From Candidatus Aminicenantota bacterium (GTDB lineage: Bacteria; Acidobacteriota; Aminicenantia; JAMOAD01), in assembly GCA_027061995.1 (NCBI GenBank), contig JAMOUT010000081.1, positions 1 to 29,753 on the forward strand: a DNA stretch of 29,753 bases, given 5' to 3'. Position numbers and translations under genes: made by a program. Shown piece after piece: positions 22,250 through 29,753 of the stretch; the stretch's first letter is position 1, and the number at the start of each line of letters is the position of its first letter. The notes under the pieces are model-generated. The model did no database searches and was not told where the DNA came from. It worked only from the letters and a program-made list of their open reading frames with translations.

Positions 22250-23524
22250 TTATCTTTTAATGGATAAAGCTTCCTGTATCATTTCATCGGATGTCCTAAT
22301 TGTTCTTGAATTTGCCTGATAGCCTCTTTCAAACTGCAACATACTGACAAATTCGGTCGCCATATCAACATTAGATGATTCAAGAGCACCACCGTTTATC
22401 GAGCCTCTTCCCGCTGTTTCAGGTGCTCCGAGAGAAGGAACCCCTGAAGCTGCTGTTTCACTGTAAGTGTTCAGTCCCATTCTTAAAAGTCCCTTGGGAT
22501 TATTAAATGTTGCCAAAGCGAGTTGGGCAAGTGGTTCTACTTGTCCGTTGGAAAATACTCCTTGAATAACCCCCTCCCTATTAATTATGATGGATGTTAG
22601 ATTTCCGGGAGGATAACCATTTTGGTTTGTGGAAGAAACACCCGAAGGTAAAGGATATCCTGTCATAGAGGCGACTCCATTATCATCCCATAAATCCCAA
22701 TTAATGGTTAAAGGATCCGCTCCATTTGTGAAAGCGGGGGTTGGTCCAACCGTTACATCGGCCGCAGGGGTATTTAAGCTTCCGTCAGCATTAAAAGTTA
22801 AAGTTCCTGTTGCGAGCGTGTAAGGGGTTCCGGGTGTTCCTCCTACAACATCCTCTCCGGGGATTGTGATTGTATATCCCCATGAATCGGGAAGACCCGC
22901 ATTATGGGTATATGTTGTCGTTAGTGTGTGTTGTGCTCCTTTTGAATCATATACGATGACGGACGAGGTTGCCGTTGTTCCTGCGGGGTCCCTGTTATCA
23001 AGGTTCATAAATGTTTGAAATGTTGTTGTAACACTTGGAGAACTGACAGTATTTGCAGGGAGAAAAATAGGGTTTAAGGCGCCTGAAGCAATAATTTCCC
23101 CTGTCGTAGGGTCTTTTTCAGTATAACCGAGAACCTGGTATCCGTTTGAATCAACAAGATATCCGCTATCATCAAAAGAAAAAGCTCCGTTTCTCGTATA
23201 AAATCTTTGTGAGCTATCTCTACCAACAATAAAAAATCCGTTCCCTTCTATTGCAACATTTGTTCCCTCCTGAGTAACCTGAATACTCCCTTGTGAGAAT
23301 ATCCCCGATACATCGGCGGGAAAACTACCCAAACCTATCTGCATGGGGTTCCCTGCTCCGTTTGCCGCTATTCCCCCGAAAGTTCTTGTAACCAAATCAT
23401 AAAAATTTATTGCCGAGGCTTTAAAACCGGGAGTATTGATATTCGCCAAATTATTACCTACGACATTTAATGCGGATGCATAAGCCGAAAGTCCCGATAA
23501 TCCCGAATAAAATGATGTTAACAT
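22250..23524 (-). CDS. flgE: Flagellar hook protein FlgE
   Basis: A 424-residue hook subunit. The N-terminal rod/hook domain (FYSGLSGLSAYASALNVVGNNLANINTPGFKAS) and the C-terminal LESSNVDMATEFVSMLQFERGYQANSRTI...MIQEAL are canonical. Between them lie the central FlgE core domains, with IEGNGFFIV, a Thr/Gly/Pro-rich surface region, and LGLNTYSETAASG-like MGLNTYSETAASG. It polymerises outside the cell after export by the flagellar type III system. No cysteine is present, so the lysinoalanine cross-link reported for spirochaete hooks is not possible. AGGAGG precedes the ATG; it lies 10 bases after flgD. G+C is visibly higher than in its neighbours, as for many abundant proteins. Confidence 0.95.
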   Translation of the reverse strand: MLTSFYSGLSGLSAYASALNVVGNNLANINTPGFKASAINFYDLVTRTFGGIAANGAGNPMQIGLGSFPADVSGIFSQGSIQVTQEGTNVAIEGNGFFIVGRDSSQRFYTRNGAFSFDDSGYLVDSNGYQVLGYTEKDPTTGEIIASGALNPIFLPANTVSSPSVTTTFQTFMNLDNRDPAGTTATSSVIVYDSKGAQHTLTTTYTHNAGLPDSWGYTITIPGEDVVGGTPGTPYTLATGTLTFNADGSLNTPAADVTVGPTPAFTNGADPLTINWDLWDDNGVASMTGYPLPSGVSSTNQNGYPPGNLTSIIINREGVIQGVFSNGQVEPLAQLALATFNNPKGLLRMGLNTYSETAASGVPSLGAPETAGRGSINGGALESSNVDMATEFVSMLQFERGYQANSRTIRTSDEMIQEALSIKR

Positions 23525-23534
23525 ATGTTACCTC

Positions 23535-24209
23535 CTATATAATAACTTCTATAACTTCGGGTAAACCAATCTCCATATCACCCGATTTTAATATTACAGC
23601 ACCATCCTTAAAACTTATTCCGTCAACCAAATTTATTGAATATGTTGTTGTATCAATCTCGTCACTCCCTTGATGAGCTTTTATCTCATACTTGTATTTC
23701 CCCGGGGAAACACTATTACCATTCATATCTTTACCATCCCAAGTGATGGAGTGGGTTCCCGGAAGCATTGAGCCGAGAGATTTTACATCTATTATATTTC
23801 CTTCTTCATCATAGATTACCATTGAAACTTCCGTCGCACTTTTATCAATATCGAACATTGCTCTTCCTTCCGAATTTCCCGCTGTTATATTTATGCTATT
23901 TCCTTCTGATACAACGAATTTATTTAAGAGATTAACAGCCTGAGCATTGGAAGAAGCCCCTTGGGATAGAAGCATAGTCTGTAAAGTGGTTTTCATTGTT
24001 CTTAATTCTTCAAGTTGAGTAAATTGTGTTACCTGTGAGATAAAAGTAGTGTCATCCATGGGGTTTAAAGGGTCCTGATGTTCAAGTTTGGCAATTAAAA
24101 GATTAAAAAAATCTTCAGCTCCCATGTTTCCGAAAGAATTGCCATTATCATTTACAGCTTGGGTGTTTTTACTTGCATATACATCTTCCAAACCTATCTG
24201 ATCTATCAT
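23535..24209 (-). CDS. flgD: Flagellar hook assembly scaffold FlgD
   Basis: A 224-residue hook-capping protein. The N-terminal export region contains the family motif MGAEDFFNLLIAKLEHQDPLNPMDDTTFISQVTQFTQLEEL (about 29-70; core LEHQDPLNPMDD). A FlgD Ig-like/Tudor pair follows, with GTHSITWDGKDMNGNSVSPGKYKYEI (about 149-175). FlgD caps the growing hook and is lost when the hook is complete. GAGGAGG precedes the ATG. The gene is followed by flgE with 10 bases between, and preceded by a sigma-54-like site, downstream of a sigma-54 activator gene. Confidence 0.93.
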   Translation of the reverse strand: MIDQIGLEDVYASKNTQAVNDNGNSFGNMGAEDFFNLLIAKLEHQDPLNPMDDTTFISQVTQFTQLEELRTMKTTLQTMLLSQGASSNAQAVNLLNKFVVSEGNSINITAGNSEGRAMFDIDKSATEVSMVIYDEEGNIIDVKSLGSMLPGTHSITWDGKDMNGNSVSPGKYKYEIKAHQGSDEIDTTTYSINLVDGISFKDGAVILKSGDMEIGLPEVIEVII

Positions 24210-24243
24210 AATAACCTAACCTCCTCAAACAGTAAAATAATCA

Positions 24244-24259
24244 ATCAAGAATTATGCCA
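24244..24259 (-). promoter_or_regulatory. Candidate sigma-54 promoter of flgD-flgE
   Basis: On the minus strand TGGCATAATTCTTGAT fits the -24/-12 consensus TGGCACG-N4-TTGCW at ten of twelve or so informative positions, with exact GG-to-G spacing; the -12 C is replaced by A. Initiation would fall near 24235, giving a leader of about 26 bases that just contains the RBS. The neighbouring sigma-54 activator supports it. Confidence 0.5.
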
Positions 24260-24360
24260 TTATGAAGACAGTTGCATTATAAGGGTTTACATAAAAGCAT
24301 TTTATTGCGGTAAGGAAAAATTTTCTATGTTTGCGGAAATTTATACCGATTTATTAAATA

Positions 24361-24455
24361 GCTTTGAGGCTTCGAAGCTCGGAGGATTATTGAATAACAC
24401 GGTTTTAAATGGTTGGTTGGCACAGCTTTTAAAATGGGTTGCACGGCTGCTTTAG
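24361..24455 (+). repeat. Second copy of the AGC-periodic repeat, with tandem CAC units
   Basis: GCTTTGAGGCTTCGAAGCTC (24361-24380) resembles the complement of 353-373, and CACGGTTTTAAA (24398-24409) is the exact complement of TTTAAAACCGTG near 376-387, in the same order. Three imperfect units start with CAC(G/A)G at 24398, 24421 and 24442, each followed by a TTTTAAA-like or GCTTT tract. The copy fills the gap between the sigma-54 activator stop and flgD promoter. Confidence 0.6.
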
Positions 24456-24457
24456 GT

Positions 24458-25822
24458 TCATATTCCCAGTTGTTCTATTTTATATCTTAAAACTCGCTCG
24501 CTGATTCCCAATACTTTTGCCGCAGCTGTTTTAACCCCTCCGGATTTATTAAGAGCTTCCTTTATAAGTTTAATCTCGATTTGTTTTATTGTTTCCGGTA
24601 AGGAATTTTCAAGGTAAGCGGAGGACAAAATATTGAAATCTCCTTCGATAGACATAAACGGAGCAACATCCTCTTTCTCAATATAATCGGAACCAGCGAG
24701 TATTACCCCCCTCTCTATTATATTCTCAAGTTCTCTGATATTGCCGGGGAATTCATATCTGCTTAATAGTTTAATTACCTCTCTTGTTGCCCCTTTAATA
24801 GCCTTGTTCTCCCTTTTATTATACTTTCTTATAAAAAAATCAATTAAATAAGGGATCTCCTCTTTTCTTTCCCTTAAAGGGGGGATTTCTATTTTGATTA
24901 CATTAAGACGGTAAAAAAGATCATTTCTGAATTGCTTATCGTGAACCATGGTTTCGAGATCTTTATTTGTTGCCGTAATTATTCTAACATCAGTATCTAT
25001 CGGTATGGAAGACCCTAATCTGATAATTTTTTTATCCTGAATAACCCTTAGCAATTTTGTTTGTGTGAGGAGGGGAATTTCAGCTATCTCATCAAGAAAA
25101 ATACTTCCCCCGTTTGCGGCTTCAAACTTTCCTATCATCCTTTTGTTAGCACCTGTATATGCCCCTTTTTCCGCTCCGAAAAGTTCTGATTCTATCAATG
25201 TATCGGGTAAAGCCGCTATATTAACTTTTACCAAAGGGTAATTTGCTCTCTGTGAAGAATAGTGTATAATCTCTGCGATTCTCTCTTTTCCTGTTCCGGT
25301 TTCACCTGTAATCAAAATATTAGCATTGCTTTTTGCAATTTTAAGAGATAGTTTAACAAGGTTTTCCATCTTTTTTGATTTATACACAAACTCTTTAATA
25401 TCGCCCTTTTCCTCCATATCCTCTTTTAACTTTTTTAATTCACGATTAAGAGCCAGAAATTCTGTCGCCTTTTTTAATCTTATTATTAACTCATCTTTTT
25501 TGATAGGTTTTTTTAAGAAGTCGAAAGCTCCGTTTTTCATTGCTTCAACCGCGATTTCCACTTCCGCAAAAGCTGTTATCATAATAATTTGTGTTATAGG
25601 CGATATTTTTTTCAATTCTTTTAGAATCTCCATCCCATCCATATCAGTTAATTTATAATCAAGAAGAACGATATCATAATCCTCTTTTTCATGAGCATCA
25701 AAAAAAGAGCTCGCATTTTCAAATGTGTCAAGGTTGTATCCTTCAATTGATAATATATCCCTTAATAATTCTCTTTGCAGTTTTTCATCTTCAACTATTG
25801 CTATTTTTACTTTTTTGTCCAT
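24458..25822 (-). CDS. Sigma-54-dependent response regulator (NtrC family)
   Basis: A 454-residue activator in three parts. A receiver domain (1-120) has the acidic pair ED near residue 11, phospho-acceptor Asp55 (LLDYKLTDMDG), and Thr and Lys at the usual places (MITAF, LKKP). The AAA+ domain (about 145-380) has GETGTGKE (Walker A), GAYTGA, a variant of the sigma-54-contacting GAFTGA loop, FLDEIAEI (Walker B) and the R-finger region FRNDLFYRL. A Fis-type helix-turn-helix (GGVKTAAAKVLGISERVLRYKI) ends the protein. Phosphorylation should drive ATP-dependent opening of sigma-54 promoters. It follows the kinase gene by one base. Its position before flgDE suggests a flagellar regulator like FlgR or FleR. 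Confidence 0.93.
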   Translation of the reverse strand: MDKKVKIAIVEDEKLQRELLRDILSIEGYNLDTFENASSFFDAHEKEDYDIVLLDYKLTDMDGMEILKELKKISPITQIIMITAFAEVEIAVEAMKNGAFDFLKKPIKKDELIIRLKKATEFLALNRELKKLKEDMEEKGDIKEFVYKSKKMENLVKLSLKIAKSNANILITGETGTGKERIAEIIHYSSQRANYPLVKVNIAALPDTLIESELFGAEKGAYTGANKRMIGKFEAANGGSIFLDEIAEIPLLTQTKLLRVIQDKKIIRLGSSIPIDTDVRIITATNKDLETMVHDKQFRNDLFYRLNVIKIEIPPLRERKEEIPYLIDFFIRKYNKRENKAIKGATREVIKLLSRYEFPGNIRELENIIERGVILAGSDYIEKEDVAPFMSIEGDFNILSSAYLENSLPETIKQIEIKLIKEALNKSGGVKTAAAKVLGISERVLRYKIEQLGI

Positions 25823-25823
25823 T

Positions 25824-27092
25824 TTATTCTTCTCCGAAATATAATTTTAAAATGGAGCCTAATTCATAATTATTAATTTTTAATCTCCAACTATGATATT
25901 CTACAATCTTTTTAGCAATAAATAAACCTATTCCCAAATGTCCCATTTTCTCGGAATTCAAGGATATGTTTTGAGATTCAAAATTATAACTGAATCCGCC
26001 TCCAGTATCTTTTATTTCTATGAAAATATTTTTCTCATCTTTATCTAAACAAATTTTAACAATTCCATTATCTCCCGATGCTTCACAACTGTTTTTTATT
26101 AAATTGGTTAACAGAATTAAAGTTAATTCTTTATTGCCGTATATAAGAGGTTCTTCCCCTAATTCATTGCATATTTGAATCTCCGTGATAAACTTTTTCT
26201 TTAAAGAATCAACACTTTCTTTGATTAGCTCCATAATATTAAAAGATTCTGTTTTCCATTTTGTTTTTTCTATTATTGTTTCCTCTTGCTCCACTAAAAG
26301 ATGCAAACTATTGATTACACGAAGAATTCGGTCAATCTCCTTTTTCCCCGCATCAATGTCTCTGTTTATTTTCTTATTTCCATAGGAAATTTCCAATTTT
26401 TCAAGAATAAGTGTTAATATGTTTAACGGATTTCTCAATTCATGAGAGATTCCGAGGGATAGGACGGATAAAGCTTTAAAATATTCCTTCTCCTTTTTCT
26501 CTTTTTCAATATGTTTTTCTTTATTTATTACGGATTCATTATAATTAACGATTTTCCTATAATACAAAAAAGAGAATAATGCTATTAAAATATCCAATAT
26601 CAAAAGATATCTGAGATAAATTTTCTCCGCAATATATCGATAAGGTTGTTTTATTCCGAGGGTTAAAGTGTTTTTTCCGTTTCCACTTTTGTATCTGATA
26701 TTTAATTCAAATATGACTCCCACAGGTGTTTTTACCTTTCTTAAACTTATATCTTTTTCCGGATAAAAATCAAAAATAGGTAAAAACCCCTCATACTTAG
26801 TTCCCCAAGCTATAAGCTCATCCTTGGCTTTTCTAACTGCAAAATAGACAACTTCTTTGGAATTGAAAAAACTTTCTTCTATTATTTTTATTGAGTTTTT
26901 TTCTTCTGTTTTAACAATGTTTATTAGTGCTCTTCTATAGATGTTTCCGAGATGCAATATGTTAACTGAAGTTCTTTCCTCAAAACTTTTTTTTAAAAAA
27001 TTGTTGTTTAGTTTATATATTGAATAAGAAAATATTAGAAAAACTATATAAGGAACAAGAAAAAACATCAGAAAAACTTTTTTTTTACTCAT
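25824..27092 (-). CDS. Membrane sensor histidine kinase
   Basis: A 422-residue kinase. Helix 1 (about 6-26) and helix 2 (about 161-178) flank an extracytoplasmic sensor of about 130 residues with no recognised fold, unusually rich in Lys, Phe and Ile. A coiled, charged linker (about 180-207) leads to the HisKA domain with His217 (GISHELRNPLNIL). The ATPase part has NLIKNSCEAS (N box), DTGGGFS (G1), LGIGLFIAKKIVEYH (G2) and a short end. The closest layouts are the ZraS/NtrB-like kinases that partner sigma-54 activators, and its response regulator lies immediately downstream. The signal is unknown. It begins six bases after the small exported protein gene. Confidence 0.92.
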   Translation of the reverse strand: MSKKKVFLMFFLVPYIVFLIFSYSIYKLNNNFLKKSFEERTSVNILHLGNIYRRALINIVKTEEKNSIKIIEESFFNSKEVVYFAVRKAKDELIAWGTKYEGFLPIFDFYPEKDISLRKVKTPVGVIFELNIRYKSGNGKNTLTLGIKQPYRYIAEKIYLRYLLILDILIALFSFLYYRKIVNYNESVINKEKHIEKEKKEKEYFKALSVLSLGISHELRNPLNILTLILEKLEISYGNKKINRDIDAGKKEIDRILRVINSLHLLVEQEETIIEKTKWKTESFNIMELIKESVDSLKKKFITEIQICNELGEEPLIYGNKELTLILLTNLIKNSCEASGDNGIVKICLDKDEKNIFIEIKDTGGGFSYNFESQNISLNSEKMGHLGIGLFIAKKIVEYHSWRLKINNYELGSILKLYFGEE

Positions 27093-27098
27093 TATATT

Positions 27099-27491
27099 TT
27101 ATTTTAAAGGAACTCTCCATAAAGGAAATCCCTGTTTTGTCCTTAATGAAATTGTCTGTGATTCATAAGATATCTCTCGAACTAATATCCAATTTTTTTT
27201 ACCTATGGACAATGCTCCGGTAATATTAATGATTTGCCCCGGAGAGATAGATCTGAAAAAATCCTTTTTTAAAAACCACCTTGGAGCGATTTCAAGTGTG
27301 TAAAGTTTTTTATCGCTCAGGTTTATCCCCTTCATTGTAACAAAATCTTTCTGTCCGTATATATTTGATTCATAGATTAGAACAACTCTGAGTTTTATAT
27401 TTATCTCTTTTTGGGGATTATATATTTGAGAAAATAGATTTATTGATAATAATATTAAAAAAAATATAATAATCTTTTTTTGTAATTTCAT
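27099..27491 (-). CDS. Small exported protein, possible OB-like fold
   Basis: A 130-residue protein with an N-terminal signal (MKLQKKIIIFFLILLSINLFS). The mature part alternates short hydrophobic strands, with SPGQIINITGALSIGKKNWILVREI and LRTKQGFPLWR at the end; G-x-x-x-x-x-x-G, RE and GFPLW recur in small periplasmic beta proteins of unknown function I have seen, and suggest a compact beta-barrel of OB type. The fold is my inference. It is the first gene of a three-gene unit with the histidine kinase and sigma-54 activator, so it may be a periplasmic partner of the sensor, or simply co-transcribed. No clear Shine-Dalgarno is seen before its ATG. Confidence 0.65.
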   Translation of the reverse strand: MKLQKKIIIFFLILLSINLFSQIYNPQKEINIKLRVVLIYESNIYGQKDFVTMKGINLSDKKLYTLEIAPRWFLKKDFFRSISPGQIINITGALSIGKKNWILVREISYESQTISLRTKQGFPLWRVPLK

Positions 27492-27571
27492 ATAAAATAT
27501 CTATAAAAAATCATACCATTAAAAAGAATCATAGTTTAAGGGATTCTCATACATTATCTTTTTAAATGAAG

Positions 27572-27604
27572 GACAAATTTGTCGACAAAATAACATTATT
27601 GTCG
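27572..27604. promoter_or_regulatory. Overlapping operator-like palindromes
   Basis: Between the divergent genes, GACAAATTTGTC (27572-27583) and TTTGTCGACAAA (27578-27589) are perfect 12-bp palindromes sharing six bases, and a fourth TTGTCG half-site lies at 27599-27604. This is the arrangement of an operator array for a dimeric regulator; which regulator is unknown. An AAGGAG-like site followed by ATG-ACC-TAA (27645-27669) lies further right. Confidence 0.5.
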
Positions 27605-27754
27605 TTAAGAAAGAAACAATTCTTATAAATGTTTTTTAATATAAAAAGGAGCTTATAATAATGACCTAATAATTTATATTTTAATTGTTTTAATTTGTAA
27701 TGGAATAAAAATTGATAACAAATTATTATTAACAATAAAAGATGGAGTGATTCA

Positions 27755-29626
27755 ATGAAAAAAAATTTATCAATTTTTTTACTATTGTTTTTACCTTTTT
27801 TATCTTATTCAATTACTTTTACTCATACGGAGCTTACCTCTTTTACCATGGGGGAGACTCTTAATTTAAAGTTACAGGTGGGGGAAAAAATTAATATTGC
27901 TTTAATTTTTTACAAAACGGGGGATAATAAGCAATACCAAGTTAGGAAAATGAAGAAGACGGATGAGCAGCAGTTTTATTATGCGATTAACAGCAAATAT
28001 TTTACTGCTAAGAAACTATCTTATCATTTTGTTGTTTTAAAAAACAAAGAATACACGAGATATCCCGAGTCCGATATTGTTGTTGTCGGAACCGGTAATC
28101 TTATTAAGCTTCCTGAAGTTACAACGACCCAAAAGCCTTTTCCCATATCTATTTCGGGGAATTTTCAAGGAACATGGGCGGTTTATTCAAAAGAGCCATT
28201 GCAGGATTATGAAAAATCTTCTAAGAATGGAAATCTGTCGATAAACGGGAATTTCGCAGGGCAAAACAGCACATTTGCTTTTTCAACAACGGGAACATAC
28301 ACCCCTTCTCAATCCACAACTGAAAAAACAAAAGAATATAATATTTCAACCGTTTCGATGGACTATCAGGCCGGAAGTCATACTCTTAAAGCGGGAGATC
28401 TCTCTTTTCAAGCGCCTGATTTAGCTCTTTCGGCTTATGGTAAGAGGGGGATGTATTATAAATTTGAAAAATCAAATATCGGATTAAATATCTTCTCTCT
28501 CAGTTCTCAACAGATATCAGGGCTCGGTCTTCCAAAGAAAAATTCCATGATAACAGGTGGAAAGCTCAATTATAAACTCGGTCCCGTTGAACTTTATACT
28601 TTGTATCTTTCGGGGAAAGATGATCCTACTGCGGGACAAAACAGCAGTTACAGTTTTACAAATGTTAGAGAGGGTTCGATCTTAGCTTCGGGATTTACGG
28701 CAACTCTCTTTAATTATGCGGTAAACTTAAATGCGGCATATTTCATATCAAATTATACGAAAGATGCTTTAAAAGAGGGAAAAATAAAAGATCACGCGCT
28801 CTCTTCTTCGGCGTCTTTGTCCTACAAAGGTTTATCTCTCTCATCTCAATATAGGGAGATTGGTGCTAATTATAATTCAGTCGGAACAAGTTATCTGAGT
28901 AATAACCAAAGAACAATCAACAATTCCTTAAGTTATTCATTTTCAAAAATAACACTATCATCTTCCTATGCATATATGAAAAGTAATATTGCCGGGTTGG
29001 AGAATATCCCCGAGAGCACAACAAACAATCTTAATACAAGTATTTCATTAAATTTGGGAAAATTTTCACTTGGGGTGGGATACCAGAATAATAAACAAAA
29101 AACCGAGGTTGAAGAAGATTTAGGGCTTGCGAGCGAGATAGATGCAAGCCAATATACTCTAAATCTTTCCATCATGCCATCGTCTCATTTTTCTTTAACC
29201 CTAAGCGGGGGTAAATCTCTAAACTATTCTATTGATGATCAAGTTTCATATTCTTTTAATGGAAGTATGTCAATAAGCATAGGAACTGTATTTAGTCTTT
29301 CCCCCTCTATGACATATCTTCAAACAGAGAAAAACGGAGAAACGACTAAAAATATAACTTCCTATATTAATTATCAGATAGTGTTTTTCCCGAAATTTTT
29401 CACTATCAGTGGTAATGCATCGTATCAAAAAGGGGATTCTCCCGGAGATGCCTTAGATTCCGAAAGTTTAAGTGTATCCACGAGAGTATCTTTCTTGTTC
29501 GGATGGATTTGGCAAAGATTGGGACAAAGTTCATTTTATATAGAGGGTAGTTATTTGAAAAACAGATATGCGAGTGTTGAAACAGATAATATAAAGGTTT
29601 TTGCAAGCCTTGTAATATCATTTTAA
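27755..29626 (+). CDS. Probable outer-membrane beta-barrel protein with N-terminal Ig-like domain
   Basis: A 623-residue exported protein. The signal peptide is MKKNLSIFLLLFLPFLSYS. Residues about 20-115 look like an Ig/fibronectin-type domain (IALIFYKTGDNKQYQVRKM, then YYAIN and HFVVLKNKEYTRYPESD), after which a Pro/Thr linker leads into about 480 residues of alternating, Ser/Thr/Asn/Gly-rich amphipathic strands (for example LSISGNF, LSSSASLSYKGLSLSSQYRE), ending in VISF. A C-terminal Phe is the usual outer-membrane assembly signal. No TonB box or plug is visible, so it is not a TonB-dependent receptor. The function is unknown; related barrels are often structural or porin-like. GGAG lies 7 bases before the ATG. 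Confidence 0.75.
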   Translation: MKKNLSIFLLLFLPFLSYSITFTHTELTSFTMGETLNLKLQVGEKINIALIFYKTGDNKQYQVRKMKKTDEQQFYYAINSKYFTAKKLSYHFVVLKNKEYTRYPESDIVVVGTGNLIKLPEVTTTQKPFPISISGNFQGTWAVYSKEPLQDYEKSSKNGNLSINGNFAGQNSTFAFSTTGTYTPSQSTTEKTKEYNISTVSMDYQAGSHTLKAGDLSFQAPDLALSAYGKRGMYYKFEKSNIGLNIFSLSSQQISGLGLPKKNSMITGGKLNYKLGPVELYTLYLSGKDDPTAGQNSSYSFTNVREGSILASGFTATLFNYAVNLNAAYFISNYTKDALKEGKIKDHALSSSASLSYKGLSLSSQYREIGANYNSVGTSYLSNNQRTINNSLSYSFSKITLSSSYAYMKSNIAGLENIPESTTNNLNTSISLNLGKFSLGVGYQNNKQKTEVEEDLGLASEIDASQYTLNLSIMPSSHFSLTLSGGKSLNYSIDDQVSYSFNGSMSISIGTVFSLSPSMTYLQTEKNGETTKNITSYINYQIVFFPKFFTISGNASYQKGDSPGDALDSESLSVSTRVSFLFGWIWQRLGQSSFYIEGSYLKNRYASVETDNIKVFASLVISF

Positions 29627-29637
29627 TAGTGTAAAAA

Positions 29638-29753
29638 ATGAAGAAAAAGATAATAATATTAATAATGTTTGTTTTTGTGAGTGCGTATGGGATGGCGATA
29701 ACATACACACCGTCAAATCCGGCGGTGGGAACAAATATAAGTTTTCAGGTATC
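29638..29753 (+). CDS. N-terminal fragment of an exported protein, possible PKD/Ig domain (runs off right edge)
   Basis: An ATG at 29638, 11 bases after the preceding stop, opens a frame to the window end (38 codons). It begins MKKKIIILIMFVFVSAYG, a clear signal peptide. The mature start, ITYTPSNPAVGTNISFQV, has the P-x-N-P-x-V-G-x-x-x-x-F pattern common at the first strand of PKD or Ig-like domains. There is no strong Shine-Dalgarno, which suggests coupling to the barrel gene. Only the start is visible, so the call is tentative. Confidence 0.6.
   Translation, partial: MKKKIIILIMFVFVSAYGMAITYTPSNPAVGTNISFQV

Noticed and set aside
24418-24436. TGGCAC on the plus strand as a sigma-54 promoter
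   Set aside because: The -12 position reads TTAAA, not TTGCA, and no plus-strand gene follows; the region downstream is the antisense of the activator.

Overview
The window is AT-rich (by eye about one third G+C) and densely coded. It comes from a diderm, flagellated and probably anaerobic bacterium. Diderm: it encodes lipoproteins, an RlpA-type protein and a probable outer-membrane beta-barrel ending in Phe. Flagellated: it encodes FlgD and FlgE. Anaerobic: it encodes a large ferredoxin/NAD(P)H-type ion-translocating complex behind the redox regulator Rex, and no oxidase. FlgE has no cysteine, which argues against a classical spirochaete hook. I cannot place the organism more precisely; an under-sampled phylum is possible.

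Layout. 1-112: start of a lipoprotein gene running off the left edge. 113-754: no convincing gene, but a patchwork of short AGC-periodic repeats, related to a second copy at 24361-24455. 755-1519: cutC (minus). 1682-2455: an unrecognised ORF and a 57-residue two-helix membrane protein. 2456-2842: no gene, but several long complementary segments that suggest a structured RNA, then the rex promoter with a Rex-like operator over the rex start codon. 2843-16039: one tightly packed plus-strand operon: rex, Mrp/Mbh-type membrane subunits (E, F, G, DUF4040, an MbhE+MnhB fusion, C, and a fused double antiporter), NuoH-, NuoB-, NuoC- and NuoD-like subunits, a NuoI/NfnB-like fusion, then LutA-like and LutB-like proteins. 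16113-20809 (minus): mnmA, a UbiA-family prenyltransferase, a UbiE/MenG-like methyltransferase and an RlpA-like lipoprotein (one block), then a TrmJ-like methyltransferase and a PqqD-like protein. 20988-22193: a GT-A-type glycosyltransferase, ending at a perfect palindrome terminator shared with the convergent flgD-flgE pair. 24458-27491 (minus): a small exported protein, a histidine kinase and a sigma-54 activator. 27755-29753: a beta-barrel protein and the start of another exported protein.

Main system. The NuoD-like subunit has C-x-x-E where [NiFe] hydrogenases have C-x-x-C, at both metal-binding motifs. The complex is therefore of the Mbx/Mbs kind rather than a hydrogenase. Its NuoI-like subunit is fused to a GltD/NfnB-type flavoprotein with an NADPH-type RRR motif. 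I infer an ion-pumping ferredoxin/NADP(H) oxidoreductase controlled by Rex. Two Fe-S proteins resembling the lactate-utilisation pair LutA/LutB complete the operon, and the LutA-like one has lost most cluster cysteines. This operon is the best candidate in the window for an undescribed system.

The kinase/sigma-54 activator pair lies directly upstream of flgDE, and a sigma-54-like promoter precedes flgD, so the pair may control hook assembly.
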